From Peribacillus deserti (lineage in GTDB: Bacteria; Bacillota; Bacilli; Bacillales; DSM-1321), in the NCBI RefSeq assembly GCF_016909175.1, contig NZ_JAFBFI010000018.1:39144-103143 (forward strand): 64,000 bases of DNA, given 5' to 3'. Positions 7,838 to 16,718 of the stretch are shown in pieces. A program made the position numbers and the translations under genes. The notes beneath the pieces are model-generated. The model saw only the letters and a program-made list of their open reading frames with translations. It made no database searches and was not told the origin of the DNA. Within the stretch, counting starts at the first letter, position 1. Every line of letters starts with the position of its first letter.

Positions 7838-8749
7838 ATGGGGCACTCTCATAATCATCATGGACATCACCATGCGCCTGCGAATTATGGATTTGCTTTT
7901 GGATTCGGAATCATATTGAACTCCATTTTTATTGTGGTTGAAGTCATCTACGGGATTTTAGGGGACTCACTCGCTTTACTTGCTGACGCGGGCCACAATC
8001 TTAGTGATGTTCTGGGATTGATCATAGCATGGATTGCCGTATGGCTCGGAAAGAAAGCGCCCTCTGATAAACGGACATATGGATTAAAGAAAAGTTCCAT
8101 TATGGCAGCTCTCTTTAATGCCATTTTCCTGCTCGTTGCTATAGGAGCGATTGCCTGGGAAGCGATAGGCAGATTTTCCTCTCCAGCACCTGTCCAGGGA
8201 GGCACTGTAATTATAGTAGCTCTTATAGGTATTGTTATAAATGGCACAACAGCTTTGCTATTTATGTCAGGCAGAAAAAAAGATTTAAATATACGCGGCG
8301 CATTTATGCATATGGCAGCCGATGCTCTTGTTTCGCTTGGGGTAGTTGCGGCAGGAGTGATTATAATATGGACAGAATGGCAGTGGCTTGATCCTGTGGT
8401 AAGCCTAGCAATAGCAGCAGTCATCCTAATTGGCACATGGAGCTTATTGCGTGAATCTGTTAACTTATCCCTTGATGCTGTTCCGGAGGGAATAGATCTG
8501 AAAAAAGTAAAAGCATATCTAGTAAACCTTCCAGGGGTAGTAGATGTCCATGATTTACACATCTGGCCCATGAGCACAACAGAGGCAGTGTTAACTGTAC
8601 ATCTTGTGAGAACCGAAACGAGTGATAATGATGCTCTGATCGCTCGAGCCGTCAGGGAGCTGCACGACAGCTATGGAATTGAGCATGCTACAATTCAAAT
8701 CGAGAAGGGCACCTTTGAGTGTCAGCTTGCACCAGATCATATGATTTAG
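7838..8749 (+). CDS. czcD: Cation diffusion facilitator CzcD (Zn/Co/Cd efflux)
   Basis: Proton- or potassium-coupled exporter of divalent metals in the cytoplasmic membrane. Its 303 residues begin with a His-rich metal-binding tail (GHSHNHHGHHH), followed by six predicted helices. The intramembrane metal site has the family H-x3-D pairs: DAGHNLSD (His53, Asp57) in helix 2 and HMAADALVS in helix 5. The C-terminal ~95 residues form the cytosolic ferredoxin-like domain (LPGVVDVHDLHIWPM). AAAGGAGTGAGG precedes the ATG. The palindrome immediately upstream and the presence of czrA 4 kb away support zinc-responsive control. A terminator follows the stop. Confidence 0.93.
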   Translation: MGHSHNHHGHHHAPANYGFAFGFGIILNSIFIVVEVIYGILGDSLALLADAGHNLSDVLGLIIAWIAVWLGKKAPSDKRTYGLKKSSIMAALFNAIFLLVAIGAIAWEAIGRFSSPAPVQGGTVIIVALIGIVINGTTALLFMSGRKKDLNIRGAFMHMAADALVSLGVVAAGVIIIWTEWQWLDPVVSLAIAAVILIGTWSLLRESVNLSLDAVPEGIDLKKVKAYLVNLPGVVDVHDLHIWPMSTTEAVLTVHLVRTETSDNDALIARAVRELHDSYGIEHATIQIEKGTFECQLAPDHMI

Positions 8750-8751
8750 CT

Positions 8752-8794
8752 TAAGGGAGGCTTTGTGAAAACAAAGCCTCCCTTAGTTCTTTTC
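8752..8794 (+). terminator. Terminator of czcD
   Basis: AAGGGAGGCTTTGT/ACAAAGCCTCCCTT, a perfect 14-bp stem with a four-base GAAA loop, followed by a T-rich tail. Confidence 0.85.
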
Positions 8795-9065
8795 TGCGAC
8801 CTCGCCTTTAGATGTTGCATTACTTTTTTGCCTCTAGAATTTCTTACATATTGAAAGATCATTAAATTAGCAATCATGAAAGCAAAACCAAATTATATCC
8901 ATTTTAAACCTTTACATGCATTTTTTAATAACTTTGAAACATAACTGTAACTTTTTCAAGATAAATATTTGCTATAATGAGCCTGCACAAAAGAAACACG
9001 TTCAAATAGTTAACTTCGTTAATTTTTATAATAGAGAGAAAAACACACCAGGGATAGAGGGGAAC
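8795..9065 (+). promoter_or_regulatory. Promoter region of the first M23 hydrolase gene
   Basis: TATAAT at 8973 is a perfect -10 with only a poor -35 at optimal distance, as expected for an activated promoter. Just upstream, TGAAAC-5-TGTAAC (about 8935-8951) resembles the WalR consensus TGTWAH-5-TGTWAH with one mismatch. A long open frame starting at 8916 runs through this promoter and is not the real start. Confidence 0.35.
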
Positions 9066-10514
9066 ATGTTGAAGAAAAATATCATTTTACACGTTTCATT
9101 AGCTGCCGGGTTAGGCGCATTAAGTATCGTCCAGCCTGTCCAAGCTTCTACTATAAACCAAATGGAAGATAAAAAACACCAGGTTCAGCAGAAACGCCAA
9201 GAGGTTGAATCTCACATAAACCGTTCTAAAACTGAGATATCAAACCTTAAAGGAAAGCAGGCATCAGTTTCCGTTAGAATTCAAAATCTTACTGAATTAA
9301 TAAATAAAACTACCGTGGAGATTAATGAAAAGTCTAAACAAATACAACAGACGAACCTTGAAGTGGAAGAACTGAAAAAAGAAATTATCGTAATTAAAGA
9401 GCGGATGGAGCAGCGTGAGCAATTGTTGAAAGAGCGTGCCCGTTCTATGCAGGAAAGCGGGGGAAATGCAGATTATCTTGAAGTGCTGCTTGACTCTAAA
9501 AGCTTTGGGAATTTCATAGAGCGTGTCAGCGCTGTAGCGGCGATCATGGAGGCCGACCAAGAAATTCTGCGTCAGCAGGAGGCAGATAAACAAAAACTAG
9601 AATATGACCAAAAAATGGTTGAGACTAAATTAGCTAATCTAGAGAAAATGATGGATGAGCTCCAACAAATGAAGACTAAGCAAAAGCAGCAGATCGTACA
9701 ATTAACAGAGTTGATGAAAAAACTAAAAACTGAAGAAAAAGAAGAACATGCTCACGAGATGGATCTGAGAGAGCAAGAAGAGTTATTATCTGCACAGGAA
9801 TCATCCATTCAGCAGGCCATTAATTTAGAGACAAAACGGCAGGCGGAATTAGAAGAGGCAAGGAAGCGTGCTGCGGAAGAGGCAAGGCAGAGAGCGGCAG
9901 CAGCTGCTAAAGAGCAGCAAAGAGCAAAAGCTCAACAAGAAGCTGAAGCTAAATCCAGAGAAAAGTCTGTCGAGATAAAACAACCTGCCAGGGCGGGCTC
10001 CTATCAGGCACCTAAGCGGGAAATTGCCGTACGGAAACAGCAGGCTCCTGCTCCTAGGCGTGAACGTGTACAAGTGCAGAAACAGCAGGCTTCAGCTCCT
10101 TCTCCAGTTATTTCTGGAGGCAGTTTTACGAGACCAGCAGCAGGAGTTCTGTCGTCTAACTATGGAGCAAGATGGGGGACAACCCATATGGGTGTGGATA
10201 TAGCAAGCGGCGGCTACGTGCCAGTGGTATCGGCAGCAGATGGAGTCGTAAGCCGTGCATACCAATCAAGCAGTTACGGAAATGTAGTATTTATTTCTCA
10301 CTCTATAAATGGACAGGTTTATACCACTGTTTATGCTCATCTGCAAAATTACGGAGTGAGCACCGGGCAGGTAGTGGCGAAAGGACAGCAGATCGGTGTA
10401 ATGGGAAACACAGGGCAATCAACCGGACAGCATTTGCATTTTGAACTGCATAATGGAGCCTGGAATGCAGCCAAGTCTAATGCTGTAAACCCGATAGGTA
10501 TTGTTCCTTTCTAA
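9066..10514 (+). CDS. Secreted coiled-coil M23 peptidoglycan endopeptidase
   Basis: This is a cell-wall hydrolase cutting peptide cross-links outside the membrane. I start at ATG 9066 (AGAGGGG upstream), which puts a signal peptide at the N-terminus (MLKKNIILHV... ending VQA-S). Residues ~30-270 are long coiled coil. Then comes an Ala/Arg/Gln/Lys-rich linker (to ~375) and a C-terminal LytM/M23 domain with the zinc ligands: H and D of THMGVDIA and the HLHFELHNG motif. This PcsB/EnvC/CwlO-like layout suggests control by FtsEX or another membrane partner; that is inference. A paralogue with the same layout is at 14562. A terminator follows. Confidence 0.88.
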   Translation: MLKKNIILHVSLAAGLGALSIVQPVQASTINQMEDKKHQVQQKRQEVESHINRSKTEISNLKGKQASVSVRIQNLTELINKTTVEINEKSKQIQQTNLEVEELKKEIIVIKERMEQREQLLKERARSMQESGGNADYLEVLLDSKSFGNFIERVSAVAAIMEADQEILRQQEADKQKLEYDQKMVETKLANLEKMMDELQQMKTKQKQQIVQLTELMKKLKTEEKEEHAHEMDLREQEELLSAQESSIQQAINLETKRQAELEEARKRAAEEARQRAAAAAKEQQRAKAQQEAEAKSREKSVEIKQPARAGSYQAPKREIAVRKQQAPAPRRERVQVQKQQASAPSPVISGGSFTRPAAGVLSSNYGARWGTTHMGVDIASGGYVPVVSAADGVVSRAYQSSSYGNVVFISHSINGQVYTTVYAHLQNYGVSTGQVVAKGQQIGVMGNTGQSTGQHLHFELHNGAWNAAKSNAVNPIGIVPF

Positions 10515-10520
10515 TACAGA

Positions 10521-10553
10521 AAACACTGGCAGAATAAATTGCCAGTGTTTTTT
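10521..10553 (+). terminator. Terminator of the first M23 gene
   Basis: AAACACTGGCA/TGCCAGTGTTT 11-bp stem, eight-base loop, followed by TTT. Confidence 0.85.
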
Positions 10554-10672
10554 GTATGCTTATTTAGGTGGATTTTCCTAAGGTTTAGTCTATTATTTAA
10601 AAAAATTATACACAGAAACACGCTGTAATAGATCTATAATGTTAGGCAGTATAATACTGAATCAAAAATAGT

Positions 10673-10701
10673 GAAACAAAGCCAGCTTGTTCAGGGCTGG
10701 C
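10673..10701 (-). terminator. Weak terminator of chrA
   Basis: On the minus strand GCCAGC-9-GCTGGC is followed by TTTGTTT, about 46 bp beyond the chrA stop. Confidence 0.5.
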
Positions 10702-10747
10702 GGGATGTCCATATCCCTAGTACCAGCCGCTGACATGTGGGACTAAA

Positions 10748-11932
10748 TTAAAACAACGCTAGAGCCCATCCGCCAATTGCTCCCACTAATACAATGACCC
10801 AGGATGGCAGCTTCCAAAAGGCAAGCATGCTGAATAAAACCGCTGCAAAAGCAAAATCGATGGATGTTAAAATGGAACTCGTCCATATTGGATGATAAAA
10901 TGCAGCAAGTAATATGCCTACAACTGCAGCATTCACTCCGGTTAGTGCTCCTCGTATTTTAGAGTTAAGCCGCATTGACTGCCAAAAAGGCAATGCGCCT
11001 AAAACGAGAAGAAAAGCGGGCAGAAATATGGCAAAAGCAGCTAATAAACCAGCCTGCCATCCGCCTATTACGGCTCCAATATAGGCAGCAAATGTAAATA
11101 ATGGACCTGGTACAGCTTGAGTAGCGCCATACCCAGCAAGAAATGACTCCTTGTCCAGCCAGCCTACTGGAACGAATTCCCGCTCAAGCAAAGGCAAAAC
11201 TACATGGCCGCCTCCGAACACTAACGAACCCGACCGATAAAAACTATCGAATAAAGAAATCCAGCTGGCTGGAAATGTACCTTTTAATATCGGAAGAACC
11301 ATGAGCAGCCCTGCAAATAGAATTAAACAATACAAGCCTAATTTACGGGAAACGGGAACTGTCGTTTGAATAGATTCGGTTTCTTTTTGTTTTGTAGTAA
11401 ATACAAAATAACCAATTAATCCAGATAATAAGATAACACCCACCTGTGTAAAGGCTGTTTGCGATAAAAGGACTGCAATCAATGCAAATAGAGCGATAGA
11501 TTTTCCCGTCAGCCTAGGGGTAAGTTTCTGCGCCATCCCCATGATTGCATGGGCGACAACAACTACTGCAACAATCTTTAATCCATGTATCCATCCAGCG
11601 TCAGTAAATTCAAGATCCTTAAGCATGTACGCGAATAATATAAGAGCAATTACTGATGGTAGTGTGAAGCCAATAAAAGCGAATATTCCTCCTAGAACGC
11701 CGCCGCGGATTACTCCTATTCCGATACCAACCTGGCTGCTTGCAGGGCCAGGCAGGAATTGGCATAATGCCACCAAATCAGCATAACTCCGTTCATCCAG
11801 CCATTTTCTTCTTCGTACATATTCTTCGTGAAAATATCCAATATGGGCAATGGGGCCGCCAAAGGAAGTGAGCCCCAGTCTAGTTGAAACAAGCAGAATT
11901 TCCAACAAGGAACGCCATTTAATATGATTCAT
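10748..11932 (-). CDS. chrA: Chromate transporter ChrA (two-domain CHR family)
   Basis: This is a membrane antiporter that exports chromate and confers Cr(VI) tolerance in characterised members. Its 394 residues contain two tandem CHR domains. The first has SFGGPIAHIGYFHEEYVRRR and QFLPGPASSQVGIGIG. The second has SLVFGGGHVVLPLLERE and QAVPGPLFTFAAYIGA. Both halves therefore keep the family's GG and PGP signatures, as expected of a full-length single-polypeptide protein rather than the split chr3N/3C pairs. AAGGAGGT is six bases before the ATG. It stands alone, with no chrB-like regulator beside it. Substrate is assigned by family only. Confidence 0.9.
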   Translation of the reverse strand: MNHIKWRSLLEILLVSTRLGLTSFGGPIAHIGYFHEEYVRRRKWLDERSYADLVALCQFLPGPASSQVGIGIGVIRGGVLGGIFAFIGFTLPSVIALILFAYMLKDLEFTDAGWIHGLKIVAVVVVAHAIMGMAQKLTPRLTGKSIALFALIAVLLSQTAFTQVGVILLSGLIGYFVFTTKQKETESIQTTVPVSRKLGLYCLILFAGLLMVLPILKGTFPASWISLFDSFYRSGSLVFGGGHVVLPLLEREFVPVGWLDKESFLAGYGATQAVPGPLFTFAAYIGAVIGGWQAGLLAAFAIFLPAFLLVLGALPFWQSMRLNSKIRGALTGVNAAVVGILLAAFYHPIWTSSILTSIDFAFAAVLFSMLAFWKLPSWVIVLVGAIGGWALALF

Positions 11933-12113
11933 TCTTTACCTCCTTAAGCAAACCGCAATAGTGTCCGTTTTTATTATAAATTATTTTGAATGTTTCCTCT
12001 ATCAGGCAGGTTTTCTATACCATGTATTCTCAATCTTCTAAAGAGCAGGCTTAATTGCTGCAGCCAGTGTGGTATGATAATGAAGTACATTTTATTAATT
12101 ATAGGGTGCTAAA

Positions 12114-12677
12114 ATGAAAGAGATACTTGTCAGCTGGTTCAAAGAAAGTGGTTTATTTGCCTATTTAATTAGTATGTTAATGAATGTTTTAATCAGTATT
12201 TTAGGTGTAGTTCCCAGTGTATTTTTAACCGCGGCGAATATTACATTCTTTGGATTTAGCCAGGGGCTTTTTCTCTCAATAGCTGGAGAAGCATTGGGAG
12301 CTATAATAAGTTTCTATATTTATAGAAAAGGAATCAAGAGGATTACGATTACATCTGGTCAAATCCTCATTAATAAGCTTCAGTCTACAAAGGGGACAGA
12401 GGCGTTTTTGCTGATTCTTGCACTAAGGATTTTTCCGTTTGTCCCTTCAGGCGCAGTAACACTTGCCGGGGCAGCGAGCAAAGTCAGTATGCTTGGCTTT
12501 GCGCTCGCAAGTACCATGGGGAAAATTCCTGCCCTGATTATTGAGGCTCTTACTGTAAAAGCAGTGCTTCAATGGGATTTAAAAGATAAGCTAATACTGG
12601 CATTCCTATCAATAGGGCTGGCTGCAGCTGTGTTTTACTATCGCAGGCGTTCAAGAAACAAGACGAAATCACTGTGA
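12114..12677 (+). CDS. TVP38/TMEM64-family (VTT domain) membrane protein
   Basis: Integral membrane protein of 187 residues with about five hydrophobic segments and a basic C-terminal tail (YYRRRSRNKTKSL). The VTT/SNARE-associated core is visible as ANITFFGFSQGLFLSIAGE, then the E/G-rich membrane-entry segment, and LRIFPFVPSGAVTLAGAASK. Family members (DedA superfamily) are implicated in lipid flipping and membrane homeostasis. AGGGTG precedes the ATG. It is a relative of, but distinct from, the DedA protein at 34272. Precise function is unknown. Confidence 0.75.
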   Translation: MKEILVSWFKESGLFAYLISMLMNVLISILGVVPSVFLTAANITFFGFSQGLFLSIAGEALGAIISFYIYRKGIKRITITSGQILINKLQSTKGTEAFLLILALRIFPFVPSGAVTLAGAASKVSMLGFALASTMGKIPALIIEALTVKAVLQWDLKDKLILAFLSIGLAAAVFYYRRRSRNKTKSL

Positions 12678-12763
12678 TTACAGAAACTTTACATATGTAT
12701 GAATGCTGTTTGAAAAACTAACGAAAGGGTTAAAAGTAGAGAGAAGAGAAAAAAGGAGAGTGG

Positions 12764-12967
12764 ATGAATATGTCGAAACCATTTTATGAAGCTGCCAAAG
12801 ATAGTACGGGACAGAACACATCCAGTAAGCCTGGCCATGAGTACGCTGCAGAAATGAACAAGGACAGCAATACAGAGGATCATCCCTTAGGGAATAAAGA
12901 TTTATACGAAAAAATGGGCGATAATCCTGACGGAAATAAAATTAAGGAAGACTATCAGGGAGAATAA
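12764..12967 (+). CDS. Small hydrophilic protein of unknown function
   Basis: This gene encodes 67 residues, very hydrophilic, rich in Asn, Asp, Lys and Gly, without a signal peptide or membrane segment. AAAAGGAG stands six bases before the ATG, and a good terminator follows 19 bp after the stop, so it is a genuine monocistronic small gene. The composition resembles disordered stress- or spore-associated small proteins, but I recognise no family. Confidence 0.7.
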   Translation: MNMSKPFYEAAKDSTGQNTSSKPGHEYAAEMNKDSNTEDHPLGNKDLYEKMGDNPDGNKIKEDYQGE

Positions 12968-12985
12968 TAGAACGAGGCAATGGGC

Positions 12986-13012
12986 ACCGCTGCAATAAGC
13001 AGCGGTTTTATT
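12986..13012 (+). terminator. Terminator of the 67-residue gene
   Basis: ACCGCTGC/GCAGCGGT perfect stem with five-base loop, then TTTATT. Confidence 0.8.
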
Positions 13013-13144
13013 CATATATTCGTTATTTCATATAATAAAAATGTAATAAATAAATACATATAATTTGTGGTAATATAAGGACAATACAATTGTTGTTTTT
13101 GACCTTAATAATTTACTAGAACTATGAGAAGGAAGAAAAGGTTA

Positions 13145-14308
13145 ATGTTAAAGAAAATATTAAAAGCTTACGACTATCCGGTATTTTTTACTGTTGTCGT
13201 CTTATGTTTATTTGGAATATTAATGGTCTACAGTTCAAGTATGATCACCGCAGTAGCGCGCTGGGGACTTGCCGACGACCACTTTTATCAGAGGCAGAAA
13301 ATTGCTTTTATCATCTCGTTTGCTGTCATGCTCTTAACAATGTTTTTTCCGTATCAGCTTTATAAGCACCCAAGATTTCTACTTACAATGATGGGGGGCA
13401 CATGCGGATTGCTTCTGCTGGTTTTCCTCGCAGGCCATACAGCAGGAAATGCCCAGAGCTGGCTTGTATTAGGCGGCTTTAATTTGCAGCCAGCAGAAGC
13501 GGCAAAGCTTGCCGTCATTATATATTTGTCGGCCATCTATTCAAAAAGACAAGACCGTATTAATAATATAGACAAGGCTGTTATGCCGACCATGATCTTT
13601 CTATCTACTATTTGTTTTTTTATTGCGATTCAGCCAGACTATGGAAATGTTATTATCATTCTATTAATAGCGGGAGCAATCCTAATGTCTTCCGGCATGT
13701 CTCTGAAAAGTCTTTCAAAGCTTGGGGCTATTTTTGCTATGGCGATTGCGCTTATCGGGCTGTTAGTTGTCATTACAGGCAATTTCTCGACAGTGGTTTC
13801 AGAAGAGAGAGTTTCCCGATTTACCGGTCTGAATGAGCCCTTTAAGACTGAAAAAGATGAAGGGTATCATCTTGCTAATTCTCTTCTTGCAATCGGATCA
13901 GGAGGTGTGAAGGGATTAGGGCTCGGCCAGAGTGTTCAAAAGTACGGATACCTGCCTGAATCTCACACCGATTTTATCATCTCCATTATTGCTGAAGAGC
14001 TTGGATTCTTTGGGGTAGCCATTGTAATTGGCGGTCTTGGCTTTATCGTACTAAGAGGGTTCCTGCTGGCAGCAAGATGTAAGGATGCTTTTGGAAGTCT
14101 GCTTTTGATTGGAATATCCTCCATGATTGGCATACAGGTATTAATAAATTTAGGAGGAGCGACTGGTCTTCTTCCGATAACTGGAATAACGCTTCCGTTT
14201 ATCAGCTATGGAGGATCATCCTTAATTCTCCTCATGGCATCTATAGGGATTTATCAAAATGTAATCATGAAAATGAATTTAAAAAATAAATATGCGGATG
14301 GGTTATAA
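13145..14308 (+). CDS. FtsW/RodA/SpoVE-family peptidoglycan glycosyltransferase
   Basis: SEDS-family polytopic protein that polymerises lipid II into glycan strands with a cognate class B PBP. The 387 residues have about ten helices. Signatures: QPAEAAKLAVIIY, IQPDYGN, PESHTDFIISIIAEELG in the large extracellular loop, and the C-terminal LPFISYGGSS. The Asp of the catalytic region around HTDF is present. I start at the internal ATG (MLKKILKAYDYPVF) because AAGGAAG lies upstream; an ATG 21 bp earlier would overlap that site. It is monocistronic and not next to division genes, so it could be an FtsW- or RodA-type paralogue. I cannot decide which from sequence alone. Confidence 0.88.
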   Translation: MLKKILKAYDYPVFFTVVVLCLFGILMVYSSSMITAVARWGLADDHFYQRQKIAFIISFAVMLLTMFFPYQLYKHPRFLLTMMGGTCGLLLLVFLAGHTAGNAQSWLVLGGFNLQPAEAAKLAVIIYLSAIYSKRQDRINNIDKAVMPTMIFLSTICFFIAIQPDYGNVIIILLIAGAILMSSGMSLKSLSKLGAIFAMAIALIGLLVVITGNFSTVVSEERVSRFTGLNEPFKTEKDEGYHLANSLLAIGSGGVKGLGLGQSVQKYGYLPESHTDFIISIIAEELGFFGVAIVIGGLGFIVLRGFLLAARCKDAFGSLLLIGISSMIGIQVLINLGGATGLLPITGITLPFISYGGSSLILLMASIGIYQNVIMKMNLKNKYADGL

Positions 14309-14349
14309 GGTTGCTCATCATATATTTTCTGGTTGTTCATAGCAGTCGA

Positions 14350-14380
14350 AATCACAGCTAATTGGCTGTGATTTTTTTTG
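14350..14380 (+). terminator. Terminator of the SEDS gene
   Basis: AATCACAGC/GCTGTGATT stem with a six-base loop and eight T. Confidence 0.85.
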
Positions 14381-14561
14381 TCTGTACGGAGATAGTGTAA
14401 CCTATTCGACTAAATTGAAATATAAATGAAACATTTCGTGGTGAATTAAGTGGTATAATAGTCATGTATTTTGGGTAAAGATGTCAATTTATCCAATATT
14501 ATAATATGAAATGGCAGATTTTGAAGAAAAAGATAACTATGAAAATAGGCAGGGGAAAAGA

Positions 14562-15824
14562 TTGAAGAAAATAGTCGCATTAATCACGGCAGCAATTCTA
14601 GGTCTTGGAACTTTATTAACAGTTCCGTCTGTTCAAGCAGCAAAACTTACAGACATGCAAACGAAGAAAAATAAAATAAATCTGCAGCGGTCACATGTTC
14701 AATCAGGAATACATGCAGCGGAGAATAAGATCATAAAGCTTCAAAGCCAGCAAAGAAACTTAATTAAAGAAATAGAAGCCTTGAATAGCAGAATGAAAGA
14801 AACAACTAAAAAGATAGAAGAAAAATCAGCGGCCATTGAAAAAACTAGAATCCAGGTTAAAAAACTCAACGAAGAAATACTAGTTATAAAAGAAAGAATT
14901 AACAAAAGAGAGGAGCTTCTAAAGGAACGTGCCCGCGCCATGCAGCAAAATGGCGGGAATGTTGAATACTTAGAAGTCCTTCTGGGTTCACAAAACTTTG
15001 GTGATTTTATCGAACGCATTTCAGCGGTATCTACAATTATGCAGGCTGATAGAGACATTATCCATCAGCAGGAAAAAGATAAAGCTAGTTTAGAAGAAAG
15101 TGAAGAGGTACTGGAAAAAGAATTAAGCGGTCTGCAAACAATGCTTAATGATCTTACAAATCTCCAAGCTGAACAAACACGCCATAAAGCCAGCAAAAAA
15201 GTATTAATGCATAAGCTGATACAGCAAGAACAAGAAACACATAGCCATAAGATGAATCTTAAAGAGGAAGAAGAACTTTTATCGGCCCAGGCTGCAGCTA
15301 TTCAGCAGGCTATTAATCTAGAGAAACAACGCCTAGCGGATTTGGAGACTGCACGAAAGCGGGCAGCTGATCAGGCAAATCAATTTGCCCAGCCTGGCTT
15401 TGCTTTAAGGCCAAGTATTTCGAGCGGAACATTCACTTCTCCAGCTAATGGAATTTTGTCGTCTAATTTTGGACAGCGGGGCGGGGAGAATCATATGGGG
15501 ATAGATATTGCTAATTCTGGATCTAATATTGCAATTGTTGCGGCAGCAGATGGAGTAGTGAGTAAATCATATTTTTCTTCGAGCTATGGAAATGTGATTT
15601 TTATTACCCATTCCATTAATGGGAAAATATTCACCACAGTATATGCGCATCTGAAGGCAAGATCCGCCGGTTCTGGACAGGTTGTTGCGAAAGGACAGCA
15701 GATTGGGATAATGGGGAATACTGGCGAATCCCGTGGCCAGCATCTGCACTTTGAATTGCATAATGGCCCCTGGAATCAAAATAAAACACATGCCGTCAAT
15801 CCACTTGGAATTGTGCCAATTTAA
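14562..15824 (+). CDS. Secreted coiled-coil M23 peptidoglycan endopeptidase (paralogue)
   Basis: Second copy of the hydrolase type found at 9066. I use the TTG start with AGGGG upstream; it begins a signal peptide (MKKIVALITAAILG, cleavage near VQA-A), which the longer in-frame extension would bury. The 420 residues comprise coiled coil (~35-250), a much shorter linker than in the paralogue, and a C-terminal M23 domain with ENHMGIDIAN and HLHFELHNGPW. The coiled-coil segment IKERINKREELLKERARAMQ is nearly identical in both, so this is a duplication followed by linker divergence. Expected role: cell-wall cleavage during growth or division. Terminator downstream. Confidence 0.87.
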   Translation: MKKIVALITAAILGLGTLLTVPSVQAAKLTDMQTKKNKINLQRSHVQSGIHAAENKIIKLQSQQRNLIKEIEALNSRMKETTKKIEEKSAAIEKTRIQVKKLNEEILVIKERINKREELLKERARAMQQNGGNVEYLEVLLGSQNFGDFIERISAVSTIMQADRDIIHQQEKDKASLEESEEVLEKELSGLQTMLNDLTNLQAEQTRHKASKKVLMHKLIQQEQETHSHKMNLKEEEELLSAQAAAIQQAINLEKQRLADLETARKRAADQANQFAQPGFALRPSISSGTFTSPANGILSSNFGQRGGENHMGIDIANSGSNIAIVAAADGVVSKSYFSSSYGNVIFITHSINGKIFTTVYAHLKARSAGSGQVVAKGQQIGIMGNTGESRGQHLHFELHNGPWNQNKTHAVNPLGIVPI

Positions 15825-15830
15825 ATAAAA

Positions 15831-15861
15831 AGAAAGCACCAGTTCAGGTGCTTTCTTTTCT
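15831..15861. terminator. Bidirectional terminator between M23 and KGG genes
   Basis: AGAAAGCACC/GGTGCTTTCT perfect 10-bp stem, six-base loop, A tract before and TTTTC after. It serves the convergent genes on both sides. Confidence 0.8.
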
Positions 15862-15876
15862 ATAATAATCTTAATC

Positions 15877-16083
15877 TCAATTATTATTTTGGTTATTTCG
15901 GGCTTCTCCGCCTTTTTCCCCAATTTCTTGATAAAACTCCTTGTCATGGTTTTCGGAAGTAGCTTCTCCGCCTTTCTTGCCAATTTCCTGGTAAAATTCT
16001 TTATCGTGATTTCTCGATGTAGCCTCTCCACCCTTACGGCCAGCTTCTTCTACAGTCATTTTTTTGTTATTATCATTTGCCAA
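15877..16083 (-). CDS. GsiB-like KGG-repeat stress protein (short)
   Basis: This is a hydrophilic, probably disordered desiccation/general-stress protein. Its 68 residues hold two full copies of the 20-residue repeat GGEAT-S-x-NHDKEFYQEIG plus an N-terminal EEAGRKGG half and an Asn-rich end. I prefer the TTG start, seven bases after AGGAG; a GTG three codons earlier touches the ribosome site. Repeats of this kind define GsiB of B. subtilis, a sigma-B-dependent protein related to plant LEA proteins. It is the last of three tandem copies on this strand. No separate promoter was recognised, so it may depend on readthrough from the copy before. Confidence 0.88.
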   Translation of the reverse strand: MANDNNKKMTVEEAGRKGGEATSRNHDKEFYQEIGKKGGEATSENHDKEFYQEIGEKGGEARNNQNNN

Positions 16084-16149
16084 ATTAAACACTCCTGTTC
16101 CTTAAAGATTTATTTAAAAGGGTACCGCTATATTTTATACGTGTAATAA

Positions 16150-16428
16150 TTATCCTTTATTGTTATTGTTATTGTTATTGTTCCTTGCGTTGCCGCCTTT
16201 TTCTCCTATTTCTTCATAGAATTCACGACCATGGTTTTCAGAAGTAGCTTCCCCGCCTTTACGGCCAATTTCCTGATAAAATTCCTTGTCATGGTTTTCA
16301 GAAGTAGCTTCTCCGCCTTTTTTTCCTATTTCCTGATAAAATTCTTTGTCATGATTCTTAGAGGTTGCTTCTCCACCTAAACGTCCTGCTTCTTCAGTAG
16401 TCATTTTACGATCCTTGTTATTGGCCAT
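16150..16428 (-). CDS. GsiB-like KGG-repeat stress protein
   Basis: This is a 92-residue member of the tandem trio, with three NHDKEFYQEIG-type repeats (the last altered to NHGREFYEEIG) and an Asn-rich C-terminus coded by a GTT/ATT-type (complement) homopolymer-like run. The ATG lies eight bases after AAGGAG. Its nucleotide repeats of about 60 bp are prone to slippage or recombination, so copy number may vary between strains. Function by family: protection during stress. The next copy upstream ends 290 bp away, and a short palindromic element separates them. Confidence 0.9.
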   Translation of the reverse strand: MANNKDRKMTTEEAGRLGGEATSKNHDKEFYQEIGKKGGEATSENHDKEFYQEIGRKGGEATSENHGREFYEEIGEKGGNARNNNNNNNNKG

Positions 16429-16485
16429 TCCAAACACTCCTTTTTATCATGTTTGTTTTAAAAATATATAACTTAGTTTAATTAG

Positions 16486-16709
16486 CTAAGAAGCTAGGAA
16501 AAAAGATCTAGGTTCTTCTCAAATGAAAGTATCTGTTTGGGTAGAATCTATCCTTCTGCTGCTTCAAGGCTTCTCCAGCGCGAACTCTATTAAATATTCT
16601 ATGTCCTTTTTTAAATAAATTTATTTGCATCACTGTTTGCCCTAGCACCTGAATGTTTTAAGAACACTTTATTATGGAGAAGCTAGGAAAATATAGCTAG
16701 GTTCTCGAT
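16486..16709. repeat. Two copies of a ~30-bp imperfect palindrome
   Basis: AGAAGCTAGGAAAA occurs at about 16489 and 16679, each followed within 10 bases by CTAGGTTCT. Each copy folds into a hairpin (GAGAA-x-CTAG / CTAG-x-TTCTC). They flank a 160-bp gap between two tandem KGG genes, which suggests that the duplication unit included this element. Confidence 0.5.
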
Positions 16710-16718
16710 AAAAAAATA

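Noticed and set aside
8916..9065. Extended N-terminus of the first M23 protein
   Set aside because: It would translate through the TATAAT promoter element and bury the signal peptide. The ATG at 9066 has AGAGGGG and begins a proper signal peptide.
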